64,000 bases of DNA from Leclercia sp. LSNIH1 (GTDB taxonomy: Bacteria > Pseudomonadota > Gammaproteobacteria > Enterobacterales > Enterobacteriaceae): contig NZ_CP026167.1 of assembly GCF_002902985.1 (NCBI RefSeq), positions 2,790,001-2,854,000 of the forward strand, given 5' to 3'. A program made the position numbers and the translations under genes. The notes under the pieces are model-generated. The model ran no database searches. It was given only the letters and a program-made list of their open reading frames with translations, and was not told the DNA's origin. Positions 1-7,748 of the stretch are shown here, piece after piece (the first letter of the stretch is position 1; each line of letters opens with the position of its first letter).

Positions 1-456
1 GTCGTCGTCATCCTCGCGGATCTCGGCCAGCTCCCGCTGCATGTTCCGATCGTTACCGACCAGCACGCTGGTGGCATCAACATTGGCTTCCAGCTCATGA
101 AAGCCGTTGGCTCTTAACCACTCCGGGCGGATGCTTTTAATCAGCCACGGCACGTCGCGCTGGGCCCACAGCAGCTTGCCTTTTTCATCATAAATCAGCG
201 ACATGGTTGGGCTCTGGCGATCCAGATGCTCCGGCATATCGATGCTGATTTTATTGTCTTCCCATCTGGCGAGGGTATAGAAGAGATTGCTTTCGCCGCG
301 CAGCAGGCGGAAGGTGGTTTTGTCGAAACTGACGCTGTAGCCCACCAGCGCGACCATGCCGTAGGCCAGGGAGAGCACCAGCACCACTACTGCTGTCGCC
401 AGCAGGAATCGAAACCGCAGCGACAGCGGCAGAAAGTGACGAAACAGTTTTTTCAT
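1..456 (-). CDS. phoQ: PhoQ sensor histidine kinase, N-terminal part (gene runs off the window)
   Basis: This is the sensor kinase of the PhoPQ two-component system, an inner-membrane protein that senses low divalent cations, antimicrobial peptides and acid. The reading frame starts at the ATG directly after the phoP stop codon and translates to about 152 residues beginning [19 protein letters not shown]. It contains the first membrane segment (about residues 17-38) and most of the periplasmic sensor domain. The window edge falls within the acidic cluster EIREDDDD, which in PhoQ binds cations at the membrane surface. Identity to E. coli PhoQ is clear over the whole visible part. Kinase, HAMP and second membrane segments lie outside the window. 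It is co-transcribed with phoP, separated by no spacer. Confidence 0.97.
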   Translation of the reverse strand, partial: MKKLFRHFLPLSLRFRFLLATAVVVLVLSLAYGMVALVGYSVSFDKTTFRLLRGESNLFYTLARWEDNKISIDMPEHLDRQSPTMSLIYDEKGKLLWAQRDVPWLIKSIRPEWLRANGFHELEANVDATSVLVGNDRNMQRELAEIREDDDD

Positions 457-1131
457 TTAACGTAATTCGAAAAGATAGCCCTGCCCGCGCACGGTGGTGA
501 TGACATCCTCCGGGTACTGCGCCTGAATTTTTTTACGCAGACGGCCCATCAGAACATCGATGGTATGGCTTTCGCGCAGCTCTGCATCAGGGTAGAGCTG
601 GAGCATCAGGGAATCTTTGCTCACCACCTTGCCGCTGTTACGGATCAGCGTCTCCATAATGGTGTACTCAAAGGCCGTCAGCTTAATCACCTCGTCATTT
701 ATCGCCAGTTCGCGACGGGAGAGATCGACCTGAAACGGCGGAATGGAGATCACCTGCGAGGCCAGACCGCTGTTGCGGCGCATCAACGCCTGCATGCGGG
801 CGGCAACCTCTTCAATATGGAAGGGTTTGGTGACGTAGTCATCGGCACCGGCGCTGAGCACTTCAACCTTATCCTGCCAGCCTTCGCGGGCGGTTAACAC
901 CAGCACCGGCAAAGAGACATCGTGGCTGCGCCAGCGGCGGATCAGCGACAGACCATCTTCATCAGGCAGACCCAGGTCAACGATGGCGATATCGGGCAGA
1001 TGTTCATTGAGATAGTAATCGGCTTCTTTGGCATCTTCAGCATCATCCACCTGATGCCCCATTTCCTGAAGCTGAACTTTCAGGTGATGACGTAGCAACG
1101 CATTATCCTCAACAACCAGTACGCGCATCAT
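457..1131 (-). CDS. phoP: PhoP response regulator
   Basis: Complete 224-residue OmpR/PhoB-type regulator: receiver domain (about 1-115) with the phosphoacceptor in [11 protein letters not shown] and the conserved lysine in VTKPFH, then a winged-helix DNA-binding domain ending in [11 protein letters not shown]. It controls the Mg2+/peptide-stress regulon and normally activates its own promoter. Two adjacent ATG codons are available; the first ([10 protein letters not shown]) follows a good AGGGAGAAG ribosome site, as in Salmonella. Only 27 bp separate the start codon from the prophage 1 attachment core, so its normal upstream control region has been moved away (see the attachment-site entries). 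Confidence 0.98.
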   Translation of the reverse strand: MMRVLVVEDNALLRHHLKVQLQEMGHQVDDAEDAKEADYYLNEHLPDIAIVDLGLPDEDGLSLIRRWRSHDVSLPVLVLTAREGWQDKVEVLSAGADDYVTKPFHIEEVAARMQALMRRNSGLASQVISIPPFQVDLSRRELAINDEVIKLTAFEYTIMETLIRNSGKVVSKDSLMLQLYPDAELRESHTIDVLMGRLRKKIQAQYPEDVITTVRGQGYLFELR

Positions 1132-1158
1132 CGCTTCTCCCTAATATGAATGGTCAGA

Positions 1159-1179
1159 GTAGTTTAACGCTGATTATGT
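1159..1179. repeat. Prophage 1 attachment site at the phoP side (attL core)
   Basis: A 21-bp sequence containing TAGTTTAACGCTGATTATGT is repeated exactly at 44909-44929. The two copies bound a complete lambdoid prophage whose integrase gene lies 24 bp inside this copy. On the minus strand the core reads ACATAATCAGCGTTAAACT. This corresponds to the -10 element and transcription start of the PhoP-dependent phoPQ promoter as I remember it from E. coli (CATAATCAACGCTAGACT). The attachment core therefore coincides with a host promoter element. Confidence 0.9.
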
Positions 1180-1202
1180 AACTTGAAACCAGCGTCCTGA
1201 AA

Positions 1203-2492
1203 TTAAATAACTTTTTTCATACTCCCATGCCCTTTGGGGCGTCCTGGGGGCATTGCTGTCGGCATCTGATTGTTTAGCATGTTGACCTGATCCTGGTTCA
1301 TATCCCCAATCCACTTCGAGTAAACCTCATACACCATACGTGCATCTTCATGGCCCATCTGGCTGGCTATGAACGACGGGTTAGCTCCGGCCATCAACGT
1401 CCAGCAGGCATATGTATGCCGTGACTGATACGGATTTCTCTCGCGGATACTGGCAAGTTTAGTTCCTCGCTTCCAACCGTAGGCGATCGAGTTCTTTGAA
1501 ATGTAGCCACCCTTCGATGACGAACTCGCTGACGGTGTAAAAACGAAGCGAAGATTTTGCTGCTCAGTTTTTCCAATCTCACGATGATGAAAGCGTATTT
1601 CCTGCCTGGGATTGGAACCACTAATTTCGAATTGCTCCTTCAGTGCATCAAGAGCTGGTCTCAGCAGTGTTATCGTTCTTATCCCGGCGTCTGTTTTGGG
1701 TGGTACAAATACCCGCTTATTCGTCAGGCTTCTGGAAACGTGGATTTCACCTTTTACCAAATCAATGTCTTCCCATGCCAGGGCGCACATTTCCCCCGGT
1801 CTCATCCCCGTATGCACTGCCACAATGATGATCAATGCCAGCTGTCGGGGGAGGGCTGCTATCATAGCCTGGTACTCATGAAGCAATAGTGGGTCGGGAT
1901 CAGACTTAGATAATTTGAGCCTCGACACGCCTTCATAAGGTGCATGCAATATAAACTGGCTTCGGTTCGCGAGCTTAAGCATTTCTGATAAAACTGCCAT
2001 CTGTTTATTAACCGTTGAGGGCGCACGGCCTTGCTTTGCCACATTTGGCGTTGCCGGGTTGATTATTGTTCCGGTCAACAGCTCCTTTCGATAATGTAGA
2101 ATGTCGGCATGCTGAATATCAGCCAGGCGGGTATCTTCTCCCACTATTCGTTTAAGCGTATTAACAACCGATATAATTGAAATCAACGTTGCGCCAGATA
2201 CCTCCAGTGCTTTGGTATCTGTAAAAAAATCACTCAATTCCCTAAAAGTGGTGACCTTTTTGGTCGTTATGAATTTCTTCAGCGCTTTGGATTCCGGGAA
2301 ACGCTCCGCATAATTAAACGTTCCGAGTTGTATTTCGCTGGTTATAAGCGCGCGAAGGTTTCCTGCTTTTTTTATGTTCCCGTTCGTGACAGACCAGCCG
2401 CGCAACACTTCGCGGCAACGAATGCCGCGATAAGTGAAAGTGATCCTTATTTTTCCGCTATGAAGTTCAACACCTGTGGGAAAGTCCATCAC
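1203..2492 (-). CDS. int: Tyrosine recombinase, prophage 1 integrase
   Basis: A 429-residue phage integrase with an N-terminal arm/core-binding part (about 1-190) and a C-terminal catalytic domain. Visible catalytic elements are the arginine in HTGMRPGEMC (about 231), the box II segment YQSRHTYACW, the histidine in QMGHEDARMVYE and a tyrosine downstream (VYSKW). It resembles Rac-type integrases, which also lack the first histidine of box II. It would mediate recombination between the 21-bp cores at 1159 and 44909. It overlaps the excisionase gene by 4 bp. The stop codon is only 71 bp from the phoP start, in the same direction, and I see no hairpin with a T-run between them. Confidence 0.93.
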   Translation of the reverse strand: MMDFPTGVELHSGKIRITFTYRGIRCREVLRGWSVTNGNIKKAGNLRALITSEIQLGTFNYAERFPESKALKKFITTKKVTTFRELSDFFTDTKALEVSGATLISIISVVNTLKRIVGEDTRLADIQHADILHYRKELLTGTIINPATPNVAKQGRAPSTVNKQMAVLSEMLKLANRSQFILHAPYEGVSRLKLSKSDPDPLLLHEYQAMIAALPRQLALIIIVAVHTGMRPGEMCALAWEDIDLVKGEIHVSRSLTNKRVFVPPKTDAGIRTITLLRPALDALKEQFEISGSNPRQEIRFHHREIGKTEQQNLRFVFTPSASSSSKGGYISKNSIAYGWKRGTKLASIRERNPYQSRHTYACWTLMAGANPSFIASQMGHEDARMVYEVYSKWIGDMNQDQVNMLNNQMPTAMPPGRPKGHGSMKKVI

Positions 2493-2704
2493 GCTTCCTG
2501 TACTAATTGGTTAATCTTTGGAAGGTTGTACCAGAGCAGACCTTTAGAGTTATCAGTTTCCCCGAGAGCAGTAAGGCGCTTGAAGTGCACACCTTCGATC
2601 CATAAGTTCAACCGATAGCTTTTAATTTGCCTTTCGGACAAGCCGGTCTTTTCACTGAGTCGCGCTTCAACCATCCACTCTTCGCCGAAAATGATTTGCG
2701 ACAT
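2489..2704 (-). CDS. xis: Excisionase (DUF1233-type), prophage 1
   Basis: A 71-residue basic protein beginning MSQIIFGEEWMVEARLSEKT and ending WYNLPKINQLVQEA. It matches the DUF1233/excisionase-like family commonly found directly upstream of this integrase type. It should bend DNA at the attachment site and bias the integrase toward excision. The 4-bp overlap with int implies translational coupling. The family call is from remembered sequence similarity; size and position support it. Confidence 0.8.
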   Translation of the reverse strand: MSQIIFGEEWMVEARLSEKTGLSERQIKSYRLNLWIEGVHFKRLTALGETDNSKGLLWYNLPKINQLVQEA

Positions 2705-2770
2705 ACATAACTCCGATGCCGCCAGCTACAACATTAGCCGCTGCAGCTGGCTGTTAGTGAAAACGGATAA

Positions 2771-5692
2771 TCAGTTTTGAGTCAGACGTTGCCAGATAGC
2801 CGAAACGTATTTGACCTGGTGACGGGCGTCCGCCAGAGCGTTGTGCTGATCACCCTCAAAAGGGATTTCATAGCGAGAGTTCAGCCCAACAGCTTTGCCC
2901 AGTTCGACGACGGTACGCACGTCCCTGTAGTTCCAGTGAGGGATCGGGAAGGGCGTGTCGGCCAGCTCGAATGCTGCCTCCAGAAGAGAACAATCAAACG
3001 AACTACCATTCCCCCAGAGCTGAACAGTCCTCGATCCGTTAGCCGCGTTTTCAGCAATGAAGTCGAGGAACTGCTCCAGCGCTTCTACCAAACCGACCGT
3101 GTCATCCACCACGATTGCAGATCGTGCTTCCGGCGATTGCTTCAGCCACCAGAGGATGGTGCTGGCGTCCGGCCTTGCTCCGAAGGACATCGATGATTCG
3201 AGGTTAATCACCTGGTAAAATTCAGCGCCGGTTTTCCCGCTGGACGGGGCAAAGAATACGGCCCCAATTGAAACGATCGGTGCGCCCGGCTTTTTGCCCA
3301 TGGTTTCGAGATCCACCATCAGGTGCGTGAACATGGTTTTCGTGTTTGAGGTATCATGGCCCAGCTCTTCCAGCTCCTCTTTCAGACCCGATTCCATCGC
3401 TGCATAGGTTGCGTCCCCAGCCACGGCGCCACAGTCCGGGCAGCCACCACAGCCGGTGCAAACAGTCTCAGCTACGGCATCTGTTTGCGGATCAACTGCA
3501 TCAGCGCTTTCGCCTGGTGGAACCGGGTTACCAGCTTCTCCTTCCGCCGGGTTAGTCTCTTCCATCTGCACATCGCTGGTGGTCTCCTCTGTAACCGGTG
3601 AACGGTCATCCTTTTCTGGTTGGTTTTCGTTCATCAGACCTTCGATGGAGAACATGCCGCCGCCGAGGTTCTCGACCTGCGGCTGGCTGGCTAACGCTGC
3701 TTTTTCCGCTTCAATCTTCTCGTTAATTTCTTTTTCCCAGCTAACCTCTGGGGTGTGGCGAGCCGCCGCCAGCACTTCTACGGTAGGATTCTCGTGGTCT
3801 GTTTCGGTCAGGTTTGCATGGATGTATCCAACAAGACGCCCCGGCTGCTTGTAGTACTCAGGGTGAGCACTACGGATCAGCGCAAAAATTGCAGCGCGGG
3901 AATAATCCAGAATACCGGGCGTTGCGCGCAAAGCTTCAGACCATTCTTTAAACGGACTGTCATTCGCTGCGACGATAGCCTTTGCCTGGCGGAAAACATC
4001 ACTTGGAATGTCGTAAATATTGAAATCCGCTGACAGCGTTGCCAGCGCAATCTCAGTATCGAGCCCGTCAAAGTCGGGTTTGTAGTTAGGGTTGCGATCG
4101 GTTTTTCCACCGCTGCCCGACTGGGCCGCTGGCACCTCAAGTTCAACAGTTGGCACAGGCAGCGGCATCAACTCAGTTGCCGCGTTGAACTCAGCCGTCA
4201 TCGTCTGGTTCACGAACTCAAGGTGAGCAGCAGGAGTCAAATGGATGTTCTCCGGCGCGATGCGCACCAGGTTGAAGATGGCTGTGCGGTTCACTGCCAG
4301 AATGCCAGGCTGATTGCGCAGAATTTTGCTCCACGATTTCCATGGCTCTTCTTTTTTCTCGATGATTTCTTTGGCGCGGCGCGCGATGCCGCCGGGGATT
4401 TCCCGATAGTTGAAATCCATCGGCAGCAGAGCGCAGGCAATCTCGGAATCGAGAGTGTCCAGTGTGTGATACGCGCCTTCTCCACGGTCTGTTACGTACC
4501 CGCCGTCGGCATTAGTGCCAGCGTCGGTGCGCTGCACGTGATTGATGCGGTTGCCGGCGGCCCATTCACGCGTCAGGATGCCGCGGTCGATATACGGGGT
4601 GGCTACCCAGGCCTTAGTGAACTGCAGAAGCAGGCCAAGCTCATGGCGTTTGTCCATGCTGAACACTTTCCGAATGGCGTTCGTGTAACGCCACAGGTCT
4701 TTGGTATCGAAAGCCTTAACTTCTGCAAAGTTTTCAGCGGCGAGCAGCAGGTCCTGGACATAACCATTGTCGGTATCCATTTCCAGCGCATGCAGCTCTG
4801 CATTCTCGCTGCGGGTGATGTGGTGGCGCAGTTCGTCCACCGTCAGTTGGGCCAGCAGCTGTTTGCGGAATGGCATTTTGCAAACAGGGTAGTGGGCTCC
4901 TCCGGTATCGTGTTCGCTGATCTGCAGGCCATGTTCATACAGGGGTTTAGGGGCCTTATCCCTGGCTGGAAGCTTGCCGCTCTTCCAGTCCTCAACCAGC
5001 TGATTGCGATCATCGGCGTTAATCCAGCCCGACATGAAGGCGGCCAGCAGCGCGGGTTCGTGTTCTTTGTCCTGCGGGAAAACGTCTTTGATGGCCTGCA
5101 CCAGTTTCCACTCAGCATGCAGGCTGAGATCGCCAATATCAGCAACGTCATTTTTGGCCTGCAGCAGGTTCCGGAAGTAAGCATGGCCCAGATCGATCGC
5201 CAGTTCGTTGGCAACAATCTGCTGCTCCTGGCTGATCTCCGAAAGGTACTTGTCACCCAACAGATGGACGGCGAAGCGGACAGCCGGGGTGCGATTTTCA
5301 AGCAGGGAGGTGTTGTCGGCGACTGCTGTGTCAGTAGAAGTTACAGGCGCGGCAGGCAGATCTGCATCGCTGGTGACCACCGGGGAGGGGGTGGTTTCAC
5401 CCTGAGTTGCGGCGCCGGGGATCACCTTCCAGGTGCGCTGGTCGTCGGCCAGGGTGTAGCGCTTGCAAAACTCAAAGCAAACAACGCCTTCTTCGGGCAG
5501 ATCATCCACAACCGGCATGTCTGTACGGATCGGCTTGAGGTAGTCTTTCCCGCGGCCAGTTTCAATGCCTGCATCTTCGAGTGCAACATCCAGTGCAAGA
5601 TTGGCGCGGGCTTCTGTTTTAAATGTCCCCCAGTAGACGGCGTCGGGTTTACCTGATTTCTGGGTCGCCTTAATATGATAAAAAAATTCCAT
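2771..5692 (-). CDS. RecE-like N-terminal region fused to a DEDDh 3'-5' exonuclease domain
   Basis: A 973-residue protein. Residues 1 to about 750 resemble the long non-catalytic N-terminus of exonuclease VIII (RecE). The start has the pattern ATQKSGKPDAVYWGTF. A pair of homologous blocks follows, each built on the pattern DxEIAxAxLxxDFNxxxIP, then the shared motif TDRGEGAYH and a cysteine cluster CTGCGGCPDCGAVAGDATY. The RecE catalytic domain is absent. Instead residues about 786-973 form a DEDDh (Rv2179c/DexA-like) exonuclease: D794/E796 in VDLETMG, D900 in SSFDCSLL, H950 and D955 in HNALADA. It is the largest early gene and sits in the slot of a recombination exonuclease. Whether it degrades DNA or RNA cannot be told from sequence. 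Confidence 0.85.
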   Translation of the reverse strand: MEFFYHIKATQKSGKPDAVYWGTFKTEARANLALDVALEDAGIETGRGKDYLKPIRTDMPVVDDLPEEGVVCFEFCKRYTLADDQRTWKVIPGAATQGETTPSPVVTSDADLPAAPVTSTDTAVADNTSLLENRTPAVRFAVHLLGDKYLSEISQEQQIVANELAIDLGHAYFRNLLQAKNDVADIGDLSLHAEWKLVQAIKDVFPQDKEHEPALLAAFMSGWINADDRNQLVEDWKSGKLPARDKAPKPLYEHGLQISEHDTGGAHYPVCKMPFRKQLLAQLTVDELRHHITRSENAELHALEMDTDNGYVQDLLLAAENFAEVKAFDTKDLWRYTNAIRKVFSMDKRHELGLLLQFTKAWVATPYIDRGILTREWAAGNRINHVQRTDAGTNADGGYVTDRGEGAYHTLDTLDSEIACALLPMDFNYREIPGGIARRAKEIIEKKEEPWKSWSKILRNQPGILAVNRTAIFNLVRIAPENIHLTPAAHLEFVNQTMTAEFNAATELMPLPVPTVELEVPAAQSGSGGKTDRNPNYKPDFDGLDTEIALATLSADFNIYDIPSDVFRQAKAIVAANDSPFKEWSEALRATPGILDYSRAAIFALIRSAHPEYYKQPGRLVGYIHANLTETDHENPTVEVLAAARHTPEVSWEKEINEKIEAEKAALASQPQVENLGGGMFSIEGLMNENQPEKDDRSPVTEETTSDVQMEETNPAEGEAGNPVPPGESADAVDPQTDAVAETVCTGCGGCPDCGAVAGDATYAAMESGLKEELEELGHDTSNTKTMFTHLMVDLETMGKKPGAPIVSIGAVFFAPSSGKTGAEFYQVINLESSMSFGARPDASTILWWLKQSPEARSAIVVDDTVGLVEALEQFLDFIAENAANGSRTVQLWGNGSSFDCSLLEAAFELADTPFPIPHWNYRDVRTVVELGKAVGLNSRYEIPFEGDQHNALADARHQVKYVSAIWQRLTQN

Positions 5693-5750
5693 CTTGGAGC
5701 CTCGTTTGGGTGTAAGATACCCAACAGCTAATGAGCGCTGCTTAGGTAGT

Positions 5751-5772
5751 GGTCATTGGTCAAAACTCGATT
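5751..5772 (-). repeat. Dispersed 22-bp early-region repeat, copy 1
   Basis: Read on the minus strand this is AATCGAGTTTTGACCAATG followed by ACC. Near-identical copies lie at 6658-6678, 8529-8552 and 9990-10013, always in a short gap between early genes. In this copy and in those at 8529 and 9990 the element ends with ATGACC, which could be a start codon. It is followed by a weak GC hairpin at 5805-5823. Function unknown. Confidence 0.75.
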
Positions 5773-5829
5773 CCGGAAAGCTTTGGTCGGCTGACCGGGT
5801 ACTTAACCCGCCTTGCGCGGGTTTTGTGC

Positions 5830-6171
5830 TTATTGGGCGCCGGGCTTATTCGCCAGCTGAGAGATAAGCACTCCATCAAGTGCATCAAGCACCGGGTCGA
5901 ACGTGGTGTTCGACGGGATCTTGCTTACTGCACGGATGACTGCTGAAACTGAGATATCACCTTCACGAAGGCTATATCCGCCGCCTGGTCCTCTTTGTGA
6001 GGTGACCAGCTTGCCGCTGCGCAGCCGCTTAAAAATTTGCTCCAGGTAGGAAACCGAGAGCTTCATTTCTTTGCTCAGTGTGGCGAGGGGTACTGGCGTG
6101 CCGCAGTAAATTCTGTCCAGAACCGCAACAGCCTGGACAGACGCCATCACTCGTTTCATTCCAAATTCCAT
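5830..6171 (-). CDS. Rrf2-family winged-helix regulator encoded by prophage 1
   Basis: A 113-residue protein whose residues about 8-70 match the DNA-binding domain of IscR/Rrf2 regulators, including LSVSYLEQIFKRLRSGKLV and RGPGGGYSLREG. IscR-type regulators bind a 2Fe-2S cluster through three cysteines in the loop after this region. None of those are present here; the single cysteine is near residue 23. It is therefore probably a cluster-independent DNA-binding protein. It is co-directional with the leftward early operon, 4 bp after the gene at 6175. Its target is unknown. Confidence 0.8.
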   Translation of the reverse strand: MEFGMKRVMASVQAVAVLDRIYCGTPVPLATLSKEMKLSVSYLEQIFKRLRSGKLVTSQRGPGGGYSLREGDISVSAVIRAVSKIPSNTTFDPVLDALDGVLISQLANKPGAQ

Positions 6172-6174
6172 GGT

Positions 6175-6510
6175 CTATCCCTTCACCGGATCCCGGCCGT
6201 AGCCAGGGTTATCTTCAATGGCATCCTGCAGAACCTGAATCGCTTCGCCGTATGGAAGGGTCAGTGCCAGCTTAATCGCCGTTCCGAACGTCTCCGCTAC
6301 CAGTTCAAACTTCTTCGCCAGGCGGTTCGCTTCCTCGGTCTGTTCCTCAACAGCCTCCATTTCAAACTGGTGCTCCTGCCAGACTTCATCCATAACGTCT
6401 TCTTCAACTTCACCGCGCAGCGCTTCTTTAACTTCAAGAACAGGCAGGATGCCAATTAACTCCTCTGCCGGTGCGCTGCTGAATCGCAATGCCAGTTCGT
6501 TCGCTGACAT
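6175..6510 (-). CDS. Acidic phage protein of unknown function
   Basis: A 111-residue protein starting MSANELALRFSS. The longer frame from 6537 is less likely because GGAGG lies just upstream of the ATG at 6510. The sequence is rich in glutamate (EVEEDVMDEVWQEHQFEMEAVEEQTEEANRLAKKF) and probably largely helical. I do not recognise a domain. It belongs to the leftward early operon, between a DUF1482 protein and the Rrf2-type regulator, a region that in lambdoid phages holds small host-modifying proteins. Confidence 0.65.
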   Translation of the reverse strand: MSANELALRFSSAPAEELIGILPVLEVKEALRGEVEEDVMDEVWQEHQFEMEAVEEQTEEANRLAKKFELVAETFGTAIKLALTLPYGEAIQVLQDAIEDNPGYGRDPVKG

Positions 6511-6657
6511 AAATCCTCCGGAAAAAAGGCCCGCCACGGGCGACGGGCAAAGAGAACTTTTCCAGTTTAACCAGAACAGGTCATCGACTCCTGTCTGGTT
6601 GAGATGGCGGGATTACCATCACGATGCCATGTGCACCTGGCATCAGGCTGGCAACAG

Positions 6658-6678
6658 CCATTGGTCGAAACTCGATTA
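6658..6678 (-). repeat. Dispersed early-region repeat, copy 2
   Basis: The minus strand reads TAATCGAGTTTCGACCAATG, differing from the other copies by one base in the T-run (GTTTCG instead of GTTTTG). It overlaps the stop codon of the DUF1482 gene. The preceding gap (6511-6657) also contains two imperfect hairpins, AACCAGAACAGG/CCTGTCTGGTT near 6570-6597 and GATGCCA/TGGCATC near 6624-6645. Confidence 0.7.
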
Positions 6679-6858
6679 AAAATGTAACGCTGGCTGTTGG
6701 TCGTCAGCCGATTTGTACGGGTAACACTGTCCTTTCGCGTGCTGCTCTGCGGCAGCTGCTTCACAAACCGCCTCGGTGTTATAAACGCCGAGCATGATGT
6801 CTGAACATTCCCCGGTGAGGGCGCAGACGGTAACGATTAAGGCGAAAAGCGAGGTCAT
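6676..6858 (-). CDS. DUF1482-family small cysteine-containing protein
   Basis: A 60-residue protein, MTSLFALIVTVCALTGECSD at the start, followed by LGVYNTEAVCEAAAAEQ and GQCYPYK. The hydrophobic N-terminus and spaced cysteines match the DUF1482 family of lambdoid prophages (Rac and Qin carry relatives). The N-terminal segment could be a signal peptide, giving a small periplasmic disulphide-bonded protein; that is inference. It overlaps the upstream gene by 4 bp, so the two are probably translationally coupled. Confidence 0.65.
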   Translation of the reverse strand: MTSLFALIVTVCALTGECSDIMLGVYNTEAVCEAAAAEQHAKGQCYPYKSADDQQPALHF

Positions 6859-6977
6859 GCGTTGAGCTCTGGATTACCTTTCTGCGCCATGAAGTAGCAG
6901 AACTTACGGATCAGGACTTCAACGATGTTGAGGCGAATAGCCTGCTGTTTAACGGGATTACGTGCGTAGTCGATCAT
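6855..6977 (-). CDS. Very small early phage protein (40 aa)
   Basis: A reading frame can be opened at 7049, but the ATG at 6977 is preceded by AAGGAG with a 6-nt spacer, so I place the start there. That gives a 40-residue basic peptide beginning MIDYARNPVKQQAIRLNIVE. No domain recognised. It is the first gene after the leftward promoter at 7124-7154, the position occupied by regulators or host-takeover peptides in many lambdoid phages. Confidence 0.55.
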   Translation of the reverse strand: MIDYARNPVKQQAIRLNIVEVLIRKFCYFMAQKGNPELNA

Positions 6978-7123
6978 GGTTATCTCCTTGTTGCCCTTTG
7001 CGTCTGGCCGACGGAACGGTAAAGCCTGCTGCGCGATAGTTTTTGTCATCTCATCCGGTGTTTCATATGCCGCCGGCAGCTACTACGTGGGCGTCCTGCC
7101 TGGATGACTGAATTTGTGAAATC

Positions 7124-7154
7124 ATTATAGACACGTTACGTGTCTACATGTCAA
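7124..7154 (-). promoter_or_regulatory. Leftward early promoter (PL-like) with 19-bp palindromic operator
   Basis: On the minus strand there is TTGACA (7149-7154) and TATAAT (7124-7129) with a 19-bp spacer. Lying between and touching the -10 is the perfect palindrome TAGACACGTTACGTGTCTA (7128-7146). The same palindrome with a different centre occurs in the rightward promoter at 7697-7715. This is a strong early promoter under repressor control. Only one operator copy is visible, where lambda has three. Confidence 0.85.
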
Positions 7155-7250
7155 CACAAAAAGTGACAGCAATGGGCGTGCGAAAAGGAGACTTAGCAAA
7201 GACGCTAAGAGAGCTATAAAAAAACCGGCTCGAAGCCGGTTCAGAGAGGA

Positions 7251-7640
7251 TTATTCTTCTGCAGGTTTGTATCTGCCTTGGAGGTACTTAGCGACGTAAT
7301 CGTCAATTTCCCTGAGGCGCACTTCGAAGAGGTCAATCATTTTATCTTGTTCGGTAGAAGGAAGCTGATCAAACAGCAAAAGCAGGCGCCGTTGTTTTTC
7401 TGGCAATTCCTGACCTTTGTTCTGCTCATCTCCGAAAAGAATAAAACTAGGCGTGGTATCAAGGTATCTGGCAAGTGTAATGGCGTCATCCACACCAATA
7501 TTCCTGAGCCCTCCCTCGTAGTTCCCTACTCTTGAGGCAGTAGACCAGCCGCACAGCTTAGACAGCTGCGCCTGGCTTAACTTCTTTCGTTCCCGAAGAG
7601 ACTTGAGTCTCTCACCAATAATTTCAGCCATCGATTTCAT
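7251..7640 (-). CDS. Prophage 1 repressor, XRE/HTH type without peptidase domain
   Basis: A 129-residue protein with an N-terminal helix-turn-helix (about residues 8-62, LSQAQLSKLCGWSTASRVGN) and a short C-terminal helical region. There is no LexA/S24 self-cleavage domain: no A-G cleavage site and no Ser/Lys pair. It resembles DicA-class repressors. It should bind the two 19-bp palindromes flanking it. A second ATG at 7631 (MAEIIGERLKS) is an alternative start. Because it cannot self-cleave, induction must use another route. Confidence 0.85.
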   Translation of the reverse strand: MKSMAEIIGERLKSLRERKKLSQAQLSKLCGWSTASRVGNYEGGLRNIGVDDAITLARYLDTTPSFILFGDEQNKGQELPEKQRRLLLLFDQLPSTEQDKMIDLFEVRLREIDDYVAKYLQGRYKPAEE

Positions 7641-7689
7641 TCCGAAATATTACCACGCTCTGTGGCTAGCGAGGTGACACATTCTGAGG

Positions 7690-7719
7690 TTGACCTTAGA
7701 CACAAAACGTGTCTAATAT
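7690..7719 (+). promoter_or_regulatory. Rightward early promoter (PR-like) with operator
   Basis: TTGACC at 7690-7695 and TAATAT at 7714-7719 are separated by 18 bp. The spacer contains the operator TAGACACAAAACGTGTCTA (7697-7715), the same 8-bp arms as the left operator but AAA in place of TTA in the centre. Binding of the repressor here would block access to the -10 element. The promoter drives the Cro-like gene 30 bp downstream and the replication genes. Confidence 0.87.
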
Positions 7720-7748
7720 GGCGCATAAAATCTGTGTAGGAGTTAACC

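Noticed and set aside
4223..5656. 477-codon open frame on the plus strand
   Set aside because: Lies antisense to the RecE-like/exonuclease gene with clear family motifs on the minus strand; codon pattern makes such shadow frames common and there is no ribosome site.
5805..5823. AACCCGCCTTGCGCGGGTT hairpin as a terminator of the leftward operon
   Set aside because: The T-run is short and on the plus strand, where no gene ends; on the minus strand no T-run follows.
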